From Ophiodon elongatus (Eukaryota; Chordata; Actinopteri; Perciformes; Hexagrammidae), in assembly GCA_016806645.1 (NCBI GenBank), contig JACSYO010001818.1:2758001-2822000 (forward strand): DNA of 64,000 bases. Direction: 5' to 3'. This document shows positions 36,332-47,490 of the stretch, in pieces. The notes beneath the pieces are model-generated. The model was not told the origin of the DNA. It made no database searches and saw only the letters and a program-made list of their open reading frames with translations. A program made the position numbers and the translations under genes. Numbering within the stretch: the first letter of the stretch is position 1; each line of letters opens with the position of its first letter.

Positions 36332-36632
36332 GTAGAGATGTTTGTAGCGAGGCCGGCCATGGCTCGGGAGCTCCTCCACTAATCGGAAGATCGGCGGTTC
36401 AAACCCCAGCTCCTCCAGTCAGCTTGTGGAAGTGCCGTTGGTCAAGATACTGAACCTGGAATTGCTCCCGAAGGCTGGGCCATCTGTATGTAAAAGTGTG
36501 TGTGTGTGTGTGTGAACTTGCATTCAGATAAGATGCTGACGGGCAGGTTGGCATCTCGTATGGCAGCCTCTGCCTTCAGTGTATGAAGGTTTGTGTGAAT
36601 GTTAACATGTAGTCTGGGGCGCTTTGAGTAGC
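36332..36632 (+). mobile_element. tRNA-derived SINE-like element
   Basis: Contains a B-box-like GGTTCAAACCCC at 36397-36408, then GTCAAGATACTGAACCTGGA, a GT run (36496-36513), and GGGGCGCTTTGAGTAG near the 3' end. It belongs to the same broad family as the minus-strand insertion at 21682-21965. Confidence 0.7.
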
Positions 36633-39446
36633 ACCAACAGAGCAGCTGACCTCAGATGGCTGTGACACTGACTTATTGTGAGCTTCACCAACACGAGCAG
36701 AGGTCTAATCAGCCAGAATAACTGACAAACACCCATGTATGAACTAATACTGGATAATGGCGAAACATCTCCAGGAAAATCCCAGAAAACTAAATTAATG
36801 ACTAGAATTTATATTGATTTCATGATTTGACTTTCTATTTACATAATTTGTATGTTGCCATTTATTGTGCAATCACGGAATAACTGTTCCACATCAGTAA
36901 GATGACTTTAATAACCGTTTGTACTAGGCTCGCCTTTTGTTGTTCGGTGGAGGTGTGTTGCGAGGATGTTCTCTGGATTTCTTCGGTTGCCAATAGCTCT
37001 GGAGAGAGGTTTTACTTATATTCTAATGTAACCTAATCTATCCTAATCTGTCTCGTGTCAAGACCCTCATCAGACATTCAGGCAGTGGTCAGTGTATTTC
37101 ACTCAATCCACTCCTCCACAGAAGTTAACCTTAAATGTTTCCATTTTTGGCGGTTCATTACCGGTTAAATGTTGGCGGAAGTGATCCCCCAGTGACCCTG
37201 TTACTAAGCAACCGTGACAACGTATTAGTCTTTTTCTTCAGATGGGGACTGATGCTGAGAGCGCAAAGTAATTAGACGTCAAAGCAGTGGAACCAATCAG
37301 ATTGCTCGATTTCAGCTACCCGTTTTCTAAAGAGTTGTATGCTTAATCTTATTAATTGCGACACTGTCTGGCTTTGAGTGTTTCAGCCCCATGCCCGAAG
37401 ATGGAGGTGTTCATGCGGAGTGCTTTTAGAGGAATTTCTTCATGCTCGTAACTCTGAATTGTGTAGAGACACTGCCATCCAGAATAGCACTGCACGCACT
37501 GCTATTTAGTAATGATTGCTGTGCTCACAATCCTCGATGTGATCTTGCGAATCGCTATCCATTGATAGGGTAATGGAGCATCCACTTTTTTTCACTGAGC
37601 GGAGGGTGGGAGGAAGCTGCTGCCAGCTGTGCTATAATAGAATTTTTGCATTTGTTCATCAGCTGTTTTTCATCCATACTCTCACACACACACACACACA
37701 CACACATACACAGAGTGGCAGTCCTATCTTCTGTGGCGGCGGCAGGCTATGACCCTTGACGCTTGTGTCATTGAGTGCAGAGATTAGTCATCACCATTGC
37801 GTCGGAGCAGCTGAGGTGGATCTGTGCAGTCGTAGTATGATGTGATTATTCCACTGACCTCTTGTGCAGTGACCACTGCCAGCAGAAAACCAAGCTTTTC
37901 AAAACACACCTCTGCCTCCACAACAACAAGCTCTGCTTCTCTTTATGTGGGCTGTGGGTGATCTCATCAGCCAATGGTGGTTGTAACACACACACACACA
38001 CAAATATATGCCAACCTGCAGAAGTGATCTCTGAGTTTGGAGGTTCAATCAACTTAAAACAACCCTTTAATGAAACGTTTTCCAACAGGAAGACCGATGC
38101 TTTGCAGAAGGTCATTCCTCGACTGCAAATCATTATGTGGCCGATTCATTCCTCCTCCATGCTAATATAAAAAGCATCAGCTTGAGAGGTTGAGACTGAG
38201 AGTGTCCTTAATTGTCAATTAAGGATGTATCTCGCAGTCATACTCCCGCCACACGACTTGTAGATTGAGTAGTAACAACGAGGGCAGGGTTGCATCGCTG
38301 CGAGGTCAGTTTGAATGGCGATGCTTTCTCAACCAAAAGCAAGCAATCACACGTGAAGGGAGTCAAATGATTTGCAGAACAGTAACAAATAACTCGCTGA
38401 CACCGTCATTATGGAAAGAGTAGAGTGCTCATTGATGGTTTTTCGGCTCTGACTGGCAATGGTCCTGGTTGCGACTTTGTTATAATAACGTATGTGTTTT
38501 TCTGCTAATCACAACATTCATAATGTCAAATATGAAACTAATGAAAGAAGCAAAAAACACGTTAACCACCATTAATCAGGCAAACAGAGCTCTCTGTTTC
38601 TTGCTGTTGATTGTTGTCTTTTCCATCCTTCATCCATTGTTGCAGCGATATCCGATCAGAAAATCACGTCTTGGCATCATATTTGTTAGGTCTGGAAAGG
38701 TTACATTTCATACCTGTCCAAAACAGACAGGCCTTCATAGAACAGCCATCATCTTTACAATAGGACAGCAAATGAAGAATAGCTCTCACAGCAGCCAGAT
38801 GGATTTTAGAAGAGGCTGGGACAGATTATTGTTTTGATGTTGAGGTTGAGGTTGATAAATGCAGTCTGGAAAGAAAAGGTAGACCAATAACCTGTCCTGT
38901 TGATGCAGAGGAGACACAACAACCTTTAAATGAGCTCTGTATTTTCTCTCTTTGAATATTCATTTTTTTCCTGCACATTAGCCAACATTCATTAACACAG
39001 GAGTTAACAGTCTGGGGAATATTGTTTTCACTGGGTAATGCCCTTGAACTAGTTACCTCAGTTGTGTTCATTATCTTGCAAAAAAGTTTCTTCTTTAACT
39101 TGCAACCCTAACCCCCAAAATCCACCCTGAGGATACTGTTTAATGGAGAGGCAGAGTGTATGAGCGGTTAAACTGATTATCTTCCAGCCAGTGGACACCA
39201 AGACACTATCTTCATACCCAAACCACAGCTGAAGCAACACTCTAGCCTCCTTAAGATCAGAGTGACACCATTAATTAAGTTACACCCAAGCTAGTTCTAT
39301 CAGCAAAAGTCTCCACCTGGAGAGGGGAAGTTGTTATCGTCACTACTAAATCCGTTGGTGTTTTGTTGTGGGGATTTACTGAGTTGGTAGATCCCAAATA
39401 TCAACTGTGTACTTTTTCAAAATTCACATAATCCACCCTAGTTCTT
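36633..39446. other. Intronic sequence, no gene seen
   Basis: Holds CA runs at 37682-37706 and 37987-38002 and the palindrome at 38205-38225. Frames are short and lack domains. Confidence 0.5.
38205..38225. repeat. Near-perfect palindrome
   Basis: TCCTTAATTG, one T, then its exact complement CAATTAAGGA. A 10-bp arm palindrome of 21 bp with two TTAATTG cores resembling homeodomain sites. Confidence 0.85.
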
Positions 39447-40015
39447 AAGGTCGCTTTCACACCTAACCTGTTTGGTCCGGTGTTACCAAACCCTGGAGCA
39501 TTTCTTCCGATAGTCCGGTTCGTTTGAGCTGGTGAGAAATCTGTCAATCGAACCCTGGTCCTGTCCAACAACTCTACCTAAACTCCTTGAAAAGGTGATT
39601 TGTGATTCAAGCATGATTTCAGAAGCTACTAGTAAATCCATTTGCTGATTGTGAACTTTGTTCAGGAAGCAATATAATAATTGATCTGTTTAAGGCCATG
39701 TCTATTCATGCAAAGCAATGTATGCACATCAGCATGGGTATTTTCCCTGATTAACAGGTCAAAAGCTGTTAAAACAGCTGTGCAGACTGTGTGTTCTTTG
39801 TCAGTTCATTAAGACCATTTCAAAGTGTGCGACAGCAATCCCACAATCATACGCCCCAAATCATTACTGTACAAGACACCACGTTCGCACCAGTTATCTG
39901 GCAGCGCTCAAAGGGACTTTTGAACAGTCCTTTCTCTACCTGTTATAATTCACAACATGCGGTCGATGTGCAGTCGGACGAAATGAACCAAACTACAGGG
40001 GTGAAAGCAGATAAT
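39447..40015. mobile_element. MITE-like element ending in CTTTCACACC
   Basis: The left end has GGTCGCTTTCACACCTAACC and the right end has CAGGGGTGAAAGCAG, forming inverted GCTTTCACMCC ends. The interior has GGTTCGTTTGAGCTGGTGAG and AAATGAACCAAACTAC, a known teleost repeat signature. Non-coding. Confidence 0.65.
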
Positions 40016-41507
40016 TAATCTTCCATCATGCATTGCTCTTTTTGATTGAAAAAAGTTAAGTTATTTAATATACTTGCACCCTTACTATCTTTACGTCCCA
40101 TTTTCGCACAGTTTTTACAATAGTATATTATGGATGGAAAGAAAAGCCAACACAGAAATGGAAGAGAAGTTAATTTTGTTTGGATTTTTGCCATCCAGTC
40201 TTATAGAATGTATAAATGGAGCAAAAACAAGACCATTAATGCGTGGAGACAAATACGTAGAAGGTTGGACTGTCAGGTGTGTAGCCAGTTTTACATTCCT
40301 CAATTAACTATTATTAATTCACAAATTCCACAGGAAGTTAGTTCTCCAGGTTAGTTTCAGACCCCCCAAAAAAACAGGAAGGAGGAGTTTTGCAACACAT
40401 AGGAATGAATGGACTTCAATTGACTTGCATGTGTACACAAAGCTATGTGAAAACGAGGGGTTGCTCGTCACCCATGTCCCCGGTTGAAGCACAAAACATG
40501 TGCCACACCTCCACCCAAGGGTTTCCTTGTGGGTTCTGAATCTAAATTCCCTTAGGGGGGAGGTTATTATCATTACTCTGCTGGGTGAGCTTGGTGTATC
40601 ACTGTGGGGAGTTACAAAGTCATAGCCTACATGCCAACTACCCACTCTGTTCATATTCCACATAATAATTCATTCCAGTTCCACTCTTCACTTCCATCAT
40701 GCACTGCTCCCTTTGATCGTTTCCTGCTGATATTTTTAACTGCGTTACACACTGACAGGCAGTGATGCACTCTTTGCACTCTGAACCTCAGGTTCCCTAG
40801 TTGAAACACCAAACACGTTTCAAATACTTAAATCAAAAGGTCTGTTGCCTGCCTGCAGTCTTATCCAGTCGTGATTATTTTAAAAATCATGTTTTAAAGC
40901 AGTAGTGTCTAGGAATGAGCTTCGCTGCATCTCCGCAATTCACGACTAACGCTCAAGACAATGCTCCTATTACAGACAACCCTAATTCTGATTGAGCAAA
41001 ACTAATGTGAATAAAAGACATTTACAAAGTGCACGCACAATAGAAAAATCGATGCTTGCACAGCATATTGTTGCTGCATCCCTTGCCACTTAACTGCTGC
41101 TCTAAGATGTGTGTCTCAAGAACTTTGACGTAGTTTTTGCATGCTGCTGCCTGGTAAATGTTAAAATCAAACTGTGCTTACATTCACCAGTGGATCATTT
41201 AACGGATTCAGCAGGGATTTTTCTCCAAAACAGCGTGACAACAAACACAGACACTTTAGCATTTAGGAGCCCAGGGAGATTCTAAACTAAAAGTCTGAGA
41301 GATGCCGGAGGCATTTTGTGTTCCCAAGAGAGACAATCCATTCCTCAAGCAAAGAACAGGCTTTAACGAAACATTCTGTAATTCAAGGGGAAAGTTTTTC
41401 GTGAAGTGACGTACAAACTGTATCTTGCTGGCCTTTCATGAGTTTTCGCATTGCATCTGCAATGCAAGCAATGCAGAAAATTGGAGTGAAAAAGAGAAAA
41501 GACTCAC
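40016..41507. other. 5' part of the large intron, no further exon seen
   Basis: Two blocks near 40020-40060 and 40690-40740 share CTTCCATCATGCA-type wording, possibly a small diverged repeat. The only coding sequence is the RRM exon beyond the donor. Confidence 0.45.
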
Positions 41508-41781
41508 CAAGAGGCTGTCCAGCGATGATACGGGCATTTTCTCCTGCCACAGCAGCTCGGGCGTTCCGCTCGTTCAAATACTGTACGAAGGCGTAACCTT
41601 TGTGCACAGAGCAACCCACTATCTTGCCGTACTTGGCGAAGATGACCTCTATGTCGGTCTTCTTGACGATGGTTGTGTTGAGGTTGCCGATAAAGACTCT
41701 GGAGTTTAGGGAGCGCGGGTCATTCTTGTTGGTCACGTTGCTGGTCTGGAGTTTACCAGTCATTCTCCTCCAGTTGCCCTC
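41508..41781 (-). CDS. ralyl: ralyl first coding exon: start codon and RRM
   Basis: This exon encodes the N-terminus and RNA recognition motif of a RALY-like hnRNP C-family protein, a nuclear RNA-binding protein. Translation from ATG 41763-41761 gives 85 complete codons plus one base. RNP2 (VFIGNL) is at residues 23-28 and RNP1 (KGYAFVQY) at 55-62. The conserved family lead TSNVTNKND is at residues 8-16. Wording such as TIVKKTDIEVIF and GKIVGCSVHKGY fits RALYL better than RALY, which has a different helix 1. The acceptor is CCCAG after a long pyrimidine tract (AG at 41783-41782). The donor is GTGAGT after 41508, leaving phase 1. The frame stays open upstream of the ATG to the acceptor, so 41764-41781 is either 5' UTR or an N-terminal extension in an isoform. 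The next exon starts with AC, rebuilding an Asp codon. The gene continues on the minus strand towards position 1. Confidence 0.93.
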
Positions 41782-44700
41782 CTGGGACACAGACAGAGGG
41801 GGGAGGGGAGGACATAGCTTTAGAGGTTTGGGGCAGGCTAACTCCAGCTAATACTGCTAAACACTATAAAACCCCATAGTTTGTTGTAATTAAATAAGAC
41901 ATTAGGAAATAAATAATTATATATTTTAAAATATATGAACGAACCACTAAACTGGTACCCTAAATTGTGTAATTTTATCATTTTCATGTCCCACGAGGCC
42001 CACCAACCACCCGTTAGCTTACTAGCTAACTCCTGCTGGTTGGACAAACCACAGAGAAACAGTGTATGTATTTGCTCATCATAGTTGTGTGCCCTTGATA
42101 AACATCTTCCCAATCACAACATTGTCAAGAATTAACTTCTTAACTGCTTCCATTAACATCGGCTCTTCACTTTGAACTCACCTTGAGCTAGTTAGCCGGG
42201 GAGATACTGTAGGTACCTGCTTTACCACATTTAGCATGTTAGCTTCTTTGAGCTAGGTTTGCCGAAAGGAGCTAGCTAGTTAGCTATCCGGCAGTAGCTG
42301 AGCCTGCTGAAAGGCTGAGGGCATTTAATTGGCTGAAAAGTGGCGTTATGAAATAAATAAAAATAAATTGATATAAAATACAACTGTCAATCAAAGTAAA
42401 GTATACAAATAAAACAATTAAAATGTAATTCCATTAGTGAATAAAAAACTGAAATTATATATTTGTAATAAAATTGAATTCTATAATCACATAAGAACTA
42501 TGTTAATATGTAAATAAGAATGATGATGAGCAACGTTTTAATCAGATTATTTCAGAATTTTTCTGGCTTATTCATAGGTTTCATTTTACTCTAGTAAAAA
42601 AGTAGAAGTATTTACTTCACAATGTCTTATTTATGTATTTAATAGTAAACACTTTGGGGCTTCATAAAACATAAAATCAGTACTTACATTTATTGAAATC
42701 TAAATCAATTTATTTTAAACAGACATTTTTTTTGTTGAAGGCTTTTGTTGATGAAGGTTTACCTTATTGCATTATTATACAAGGTCATTGGCCAGTCAAC
42801 TGCTAACCTAAGCGACATTTTTTCATGGTTGAAATGCTACCACTGGATGGCTGAGTGGGAGAATTAGAAGGAGCAACAATATATGAATGTTCTTTGCTTT
42901 GTGAGAAACCAAATACAGTAGCTGTCAGTGGGAAAGCTTTGCTATCTCAATGCCCATATTGTTGCATCCCTAATGCTTTGTGTGCTGTTTCACTGATCAC
43001 AGAATGCGGAGGCTGTAATTCATGTTACAGTTTTATTCAGACTTTTTTTGTGCTGTCAAGTTATCAGCGCACATTACCCTCGGCTTTTGTAGGCCTCCCT
43101 TGCAATTATTTCTCAGTGACCTTTTTCTTCACCTGGATGTTTTTATGAAAGATGATTGGCTGCAGAAACAAGGAAATCATAACTCCCATGGAAAGGATGC
43201 ACTGTTGAACAATTCATCTTTTTTATTTAATGCCAGCATAAAGAAGATGGATATGTGAATAGATCCTACACATTTCCTATTGATATTCTTTTTTTATGCA
43301 CACACATAATTTAGTTTTTATAGCAGTAGAAAATCAGGGTTGTATAACAGTTTATATTCCAAAATGGATTACACTTTGTGCATTGAATATTGTGAAATAT
43401 TGTGAAGAAAACACTGAATATTCAATATTTGCCTCCTCCGAGTCTCTGTCCCTGACACACCGTGATAACAACTATTCAGCTTTGAGAGGAAGAACCTGAA
43501 TAATGGATCCAATCCTCAGTAAATGGGATTAGTTACCAAGGTAACACTGATGTTGTTGGAATATTGCGGACACACACACACACACACTGCACACATTGTG
43601 TCACAAGCAGTCTTTTCTTTTACCTTTATCCAACTTATTTTTACATTGCAAGAGGCTGAAGAACCTCAGAGCTGAGCCTCTCTGCCTTAACACTGTGTGG
43701 CCTCTTATCTTCACGATTACACAATGTAGTTGTATTGTGATGTGCTACACCATAATGGGTTTATTCAGCTAATTATAGCAGGGCATGCGATTATGTTGAG
43801 AATTATGCAATTCACAAACTGGAGCGATGGTTACATTCCACCGTAAGGTCGCTCTCTCCGTACCGACAGTAGATGATGAGGAAACTGACCAGTCATCCAG
43901 GAAATGCGAGAGCAGTCATGTGATTCACAGAGAGAGATTTTTCTGTCAGGCATCCATTACACCTGAGACTGAGATCATGCTAGACATCCGGCTGCTCATT
44001 CATGGATAAACACATATTATTTCACTTGACAGCACATGTTTTTAGCATTACATTACGTAGAATATATGCTTCTACGCTTGACTATCCAACATCCTCTATG
44101 AGTGTGTGACGATTTGCTGTTTACAGTGCTGCATTGGTGTGTGTTGTTTCTGCACGTGGGTGTGTGTGGGAATAAAACTGCTCCTCGCCATCTCTCAAGT
44201 GGCCTTGACATTTATCACCGGCGCACACTGTAAATTAATCTGGCGCCGGCACATACACATATATGTGCTAACTCAAATGAGCGCCACAATGGCCACCTAA
44301 CGGTAGTTTAAGCCCACAGTCTGACACCCATCCCATATTGATGTCCGTGGACAGGTCAGGGAACATGACAAATCAGTGGAGAAGCATTAGATTGCCTCTC
44401 TCCTCAGATAAATCAGGAGTAGGTAGCGGTCACAGAGCCCTTTTACCACTCCTTACCGTTATATTTCATGTTGTCTTCTCTGTTGTTTTCTTTAGAGCAG
44501 GACACTAATTTATTCCATCAGTGGTTTTCTTGCTGACCTTGTCGTTTAGTTTATTTACAACCTCCATTAAGCTTCTCATCCTATGAGGTGATAGCGTCAT
44601 GAGGAGAAACATGGGGAAACTACACAGGAAGTGAGCGGCATCGGGAGTGTAATTGGCAAAATAATTGTTCCGAAGACTTGAAGTTTGTTATCAAAAAAAG

Positions 44701-47084
44701 CACAAAGAAGAGCTTCAGCCCAGAAATGCCGTCTATAAACGGCTTTTAGAGGAAAAATGACCTGGTGTTCAAAGCACCGCTCTTTAAAAATGATTACAGC
44801 TTCTACAGCACTGCCTTTTTGTCAGTAAAGAGCAGGAGACAGTTAAGTCTTCATTTTCGCTTTCATGCCAATGTGGTCCTGTCAGAATAGGTGTCACATT
44901 TTTCAAAAGGTGGACGTCTCCTTTTGGAATGAAACACTTTACTCTTGTTGCGTTACAGAAAATCCTGGCATGCCTTGGCTTTAATATGGTATATTATAAA
45001 ATAAAGTATAGCATTCTCATGTCATTGATTAATAAATATGGATAAGATCACCGGAAAAAAAAACCCAAGGTCAGTGCGTTGACAGCACTGCAGTGTTGGG
45101 AAAGTGTTTGAGTGAAAAAAGACAGGATTTAATAGAGAAGAAGCCATATTAGGGAGTAGTATTTTGCTCGGTAACGCAGTGCGCCTTGGTAGACAGGCTC
45201 TTAAAAGGTTGTTGTTTGGCTCCGGCCACCTGCCTGATTTATAGACATTGTTTTCATAGAGGGAGGGAACTCATTGAATTGATTCCTTTTGTAATTTCCT
45301 ACCACTCCAGCACTGTACATTTCTCTTCGCCATGCCTCAGCCACTCTGCTCTGATTGTTGCCAAGGCAGCTCGACGGACTGAGGAAAGACTGGAGAAGCT
45401 GCTCAGTGAGACAGAACACAGAAAGGTAGCCTGATACACCTTTTCCAGTGGTGCTGCTGCCATGTACTGCAGAGGTGGAATAATTGCTTCATGGACTCCT
45501 TCCATTTATATCGTGTCTTAAAATGTGTCTCTCTGCCGGTAGAAGCAGTGGCAACAACTGAGAAAATAAATTCCCTCAATTTGTAAATCAATGCTGCTAT
45601 TCGTATTGTTGGCTGAAGAGCCTTTCTGTGGTGCTACCAGCCATAAATTTGCGCACTTTTGTGAAGGAGGGCGAAGCTATTCTTCCCCCAAAGACAAACT
45701 GCAGTCACAGCATTTTGTCTGATTTGAAGGGAAAATAAATTTTATTTAATATGAACCGGAAAGTGGACAATTAAATGCCATATCCACGATTCTACCTGCA
45801 CCTTGAAAAACGAGTTTGATCTTCAAGATAGAGAGAGATAAACCTAATTTTCCTCCACATTTTCAATCAGCTGCCCTTTAGCTTTATGAGTCACGGTATA
45901 ACGTGTTGGGCTGGAATTCAACTCAGTAAGTAGACAGCTACAGCAAAGAGGATCTATAAAAGGAAGCGAAACAACTCAAATTCTGCCTGCCAAGGGTGCT
46001 TGAAGCGCTGTAAAACTCATAAATGACTTACAGTGATTGAGAGATTTACACAGCATCACAATTTATCACTACCACAAGCTGAGGGATTCTATTTTTCAGA
46101 GCAACACAGAAAAAAAACAGCAAAATCTCTTGGGTTAAGTGTTTTTATTTTTCCAAACCTATAATAATGTGAGGTGATATCATGTGTTGTGTGCTTTTGT
46201 AGACTACCATCATCCTTAGAACCCAAGCTGAAACGTCTTGAATTATCCTCTTCCATGCTCGTTTTAGAAGAATACACAGTGGTTACAACACAGTGGGAGG
46301 ACAGCGGATAGCTTTCATCATTCCTTGTATTGATTGTCTGTATTCTTTTGCTTTTTTTGTATTGGTACCTTTTATCCGTTTGTACAATTTTCTCTTTTGG
46401 ATAATAAAGTTACATTTGCAGTGCTAAAGGAGGAGCTTGAAGTGACTCGTTTCCAGCTGCAGCAGGAAGTTTGTTCAGCATAAAAACACATAAAAACACA
46501 CTGTGTTTTACCTGCCCAGCACCAAATGTTAGACTGACAAAGTTAGCAATACGCTAAGTAACATATTGGAGCATTTGACAGCTAAAGAAACTGCAGAGAA
46601 AGGAGCCATTTCTCTCATGAGATGGTGGAGACCAAATCAGAGCTAAAAGGAGAGTGAACATTGAACAGATATTAGTCAGGTGGTCAGAAACAATGTCAAA
46701 TAAATGCTAACGTTTCTCTCCGTTTCTGTGAACCAGGAAAGTAGGTAATTGTTTGCTAACACATATCAACTTTGTACTGTGATAATCTATCACTCGTTTT
46801 TATAGCATGTCATATATTAATACGGCAATACAAGTCATATTATAATATTTAAGGCAAAGAGCTCGGTAGCAGCAGTGCAAACTAGCACCAACACTTTTGC
46901 TGATGTCATGACACTGCTTGTCCAGTAGGCCTCTGTATGTATCATTGACTTATTTTTAATTAGTAACCTGTAATATTTTTGTAAACTGGTGGGAGCATAT
47001 TCCAAAAAGGGTAAACATATTGATGTCTTCATGTTCTCAAGAATCACAAGCTTTAGTCACATAGCATTCCTCTTGCACACATTT
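41782..47084. other. 5' flank or 5'-UTR intron of ralyl, no exon seen
   Basis: It begins with the long polypyrimidine tract of the RRM exon acceptor, so at least one further 5' exon must lie upstream on minus. I cannot locate it. About 42180-42310 is GCTAGCTAGTTAGCT-rich repeat-like sequence. A CA run lies at 43570-43587. The rest shows nothing structured. Confidence 0.5.
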
Positions 47085-47254
47085 AGTTGCATCTAGTAGT
47101 GTGGTTGCAGATTGCAACCAACTGAATTTGAATTATTGTATTTTTTACAAGCAAGTTGGAGAATTGTGATGAATGTTAAAAAGTCCTCTGTAGACTCAGT
47201 GTTTGGTTTGTCCGTTGTGGGCTACTGTAAAAAAATAGTAGTTCAACATGTCGG

Positions 47255-47349
<95 letters not shown>

Positions 47350-47490
47350 GAAGGGCTCATTCTAAGCTCACAAAAACACAGCGATTCTTAGTTTCAGGTA
47401 AATATACACATGGAAACATAGTTATGAATATTATATTAAATTTCTGCTCATACATTTCTGCACACTGGGTCATAAATTGAGCGTTCTGTT
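47085..47490 (+). mobile_element. Interspersed repeat Y, fuller copy split by a (TA)n(GA)n tract
   Basis: Ordered phrases are TTGCATCTAGTAGTGTGGTT, GATTGCAACCAACTGAATT, CAGTGTTTGGTTTGTCCGTT, GGGCTACTGTA, then after the microsatellite AGGAAGGGCTCATTCTAAGC, GCGATTCTTAGTTTCAGG and GAATATTATATTAAATTTCT. The order matches 51970-52235 without the tract. The 122-codon frame through it is not a gene. Confidence 0.75.
47258..47346. repeat. Compound (TA)n(GA)n microsatellite
   Basis: About 50 bp of TA followed by about 39 bp of GA, inside repeat Y. Confidence 0.97.

Larger units (their letters stand above)
3148..41507 (-). other. ralyl: ralyl large first coding intron (38.36 kb)
   Basis: The intron is bounded by GTGAGT at 41507-41502 and TTTGCAG ending at 3148. 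It holds nearly all the repeats described here plus the CpG-rich block at 17.9-18.2 kb. No other exon with protein similarity that I recognise lies in it. A very long intron after the RRM-coding exon is expected for a long neuronal hnRNP-like gene. Confidence 0.85.

Noticed and set aside
41764..41790. Extended ralyl start MSQEGNWRR upstream of the MTGK start
   Set aside because: The first codons of this extension lie in the intron side of the acceptor, so the ATG at 41790 cannot be exonic with this splice site. The conserved family start is the MTGK methionine.
47112..47480. 122-codon frame
   Set aside because: Lies in repeat Y and includes (TA)n(GA)n translation.
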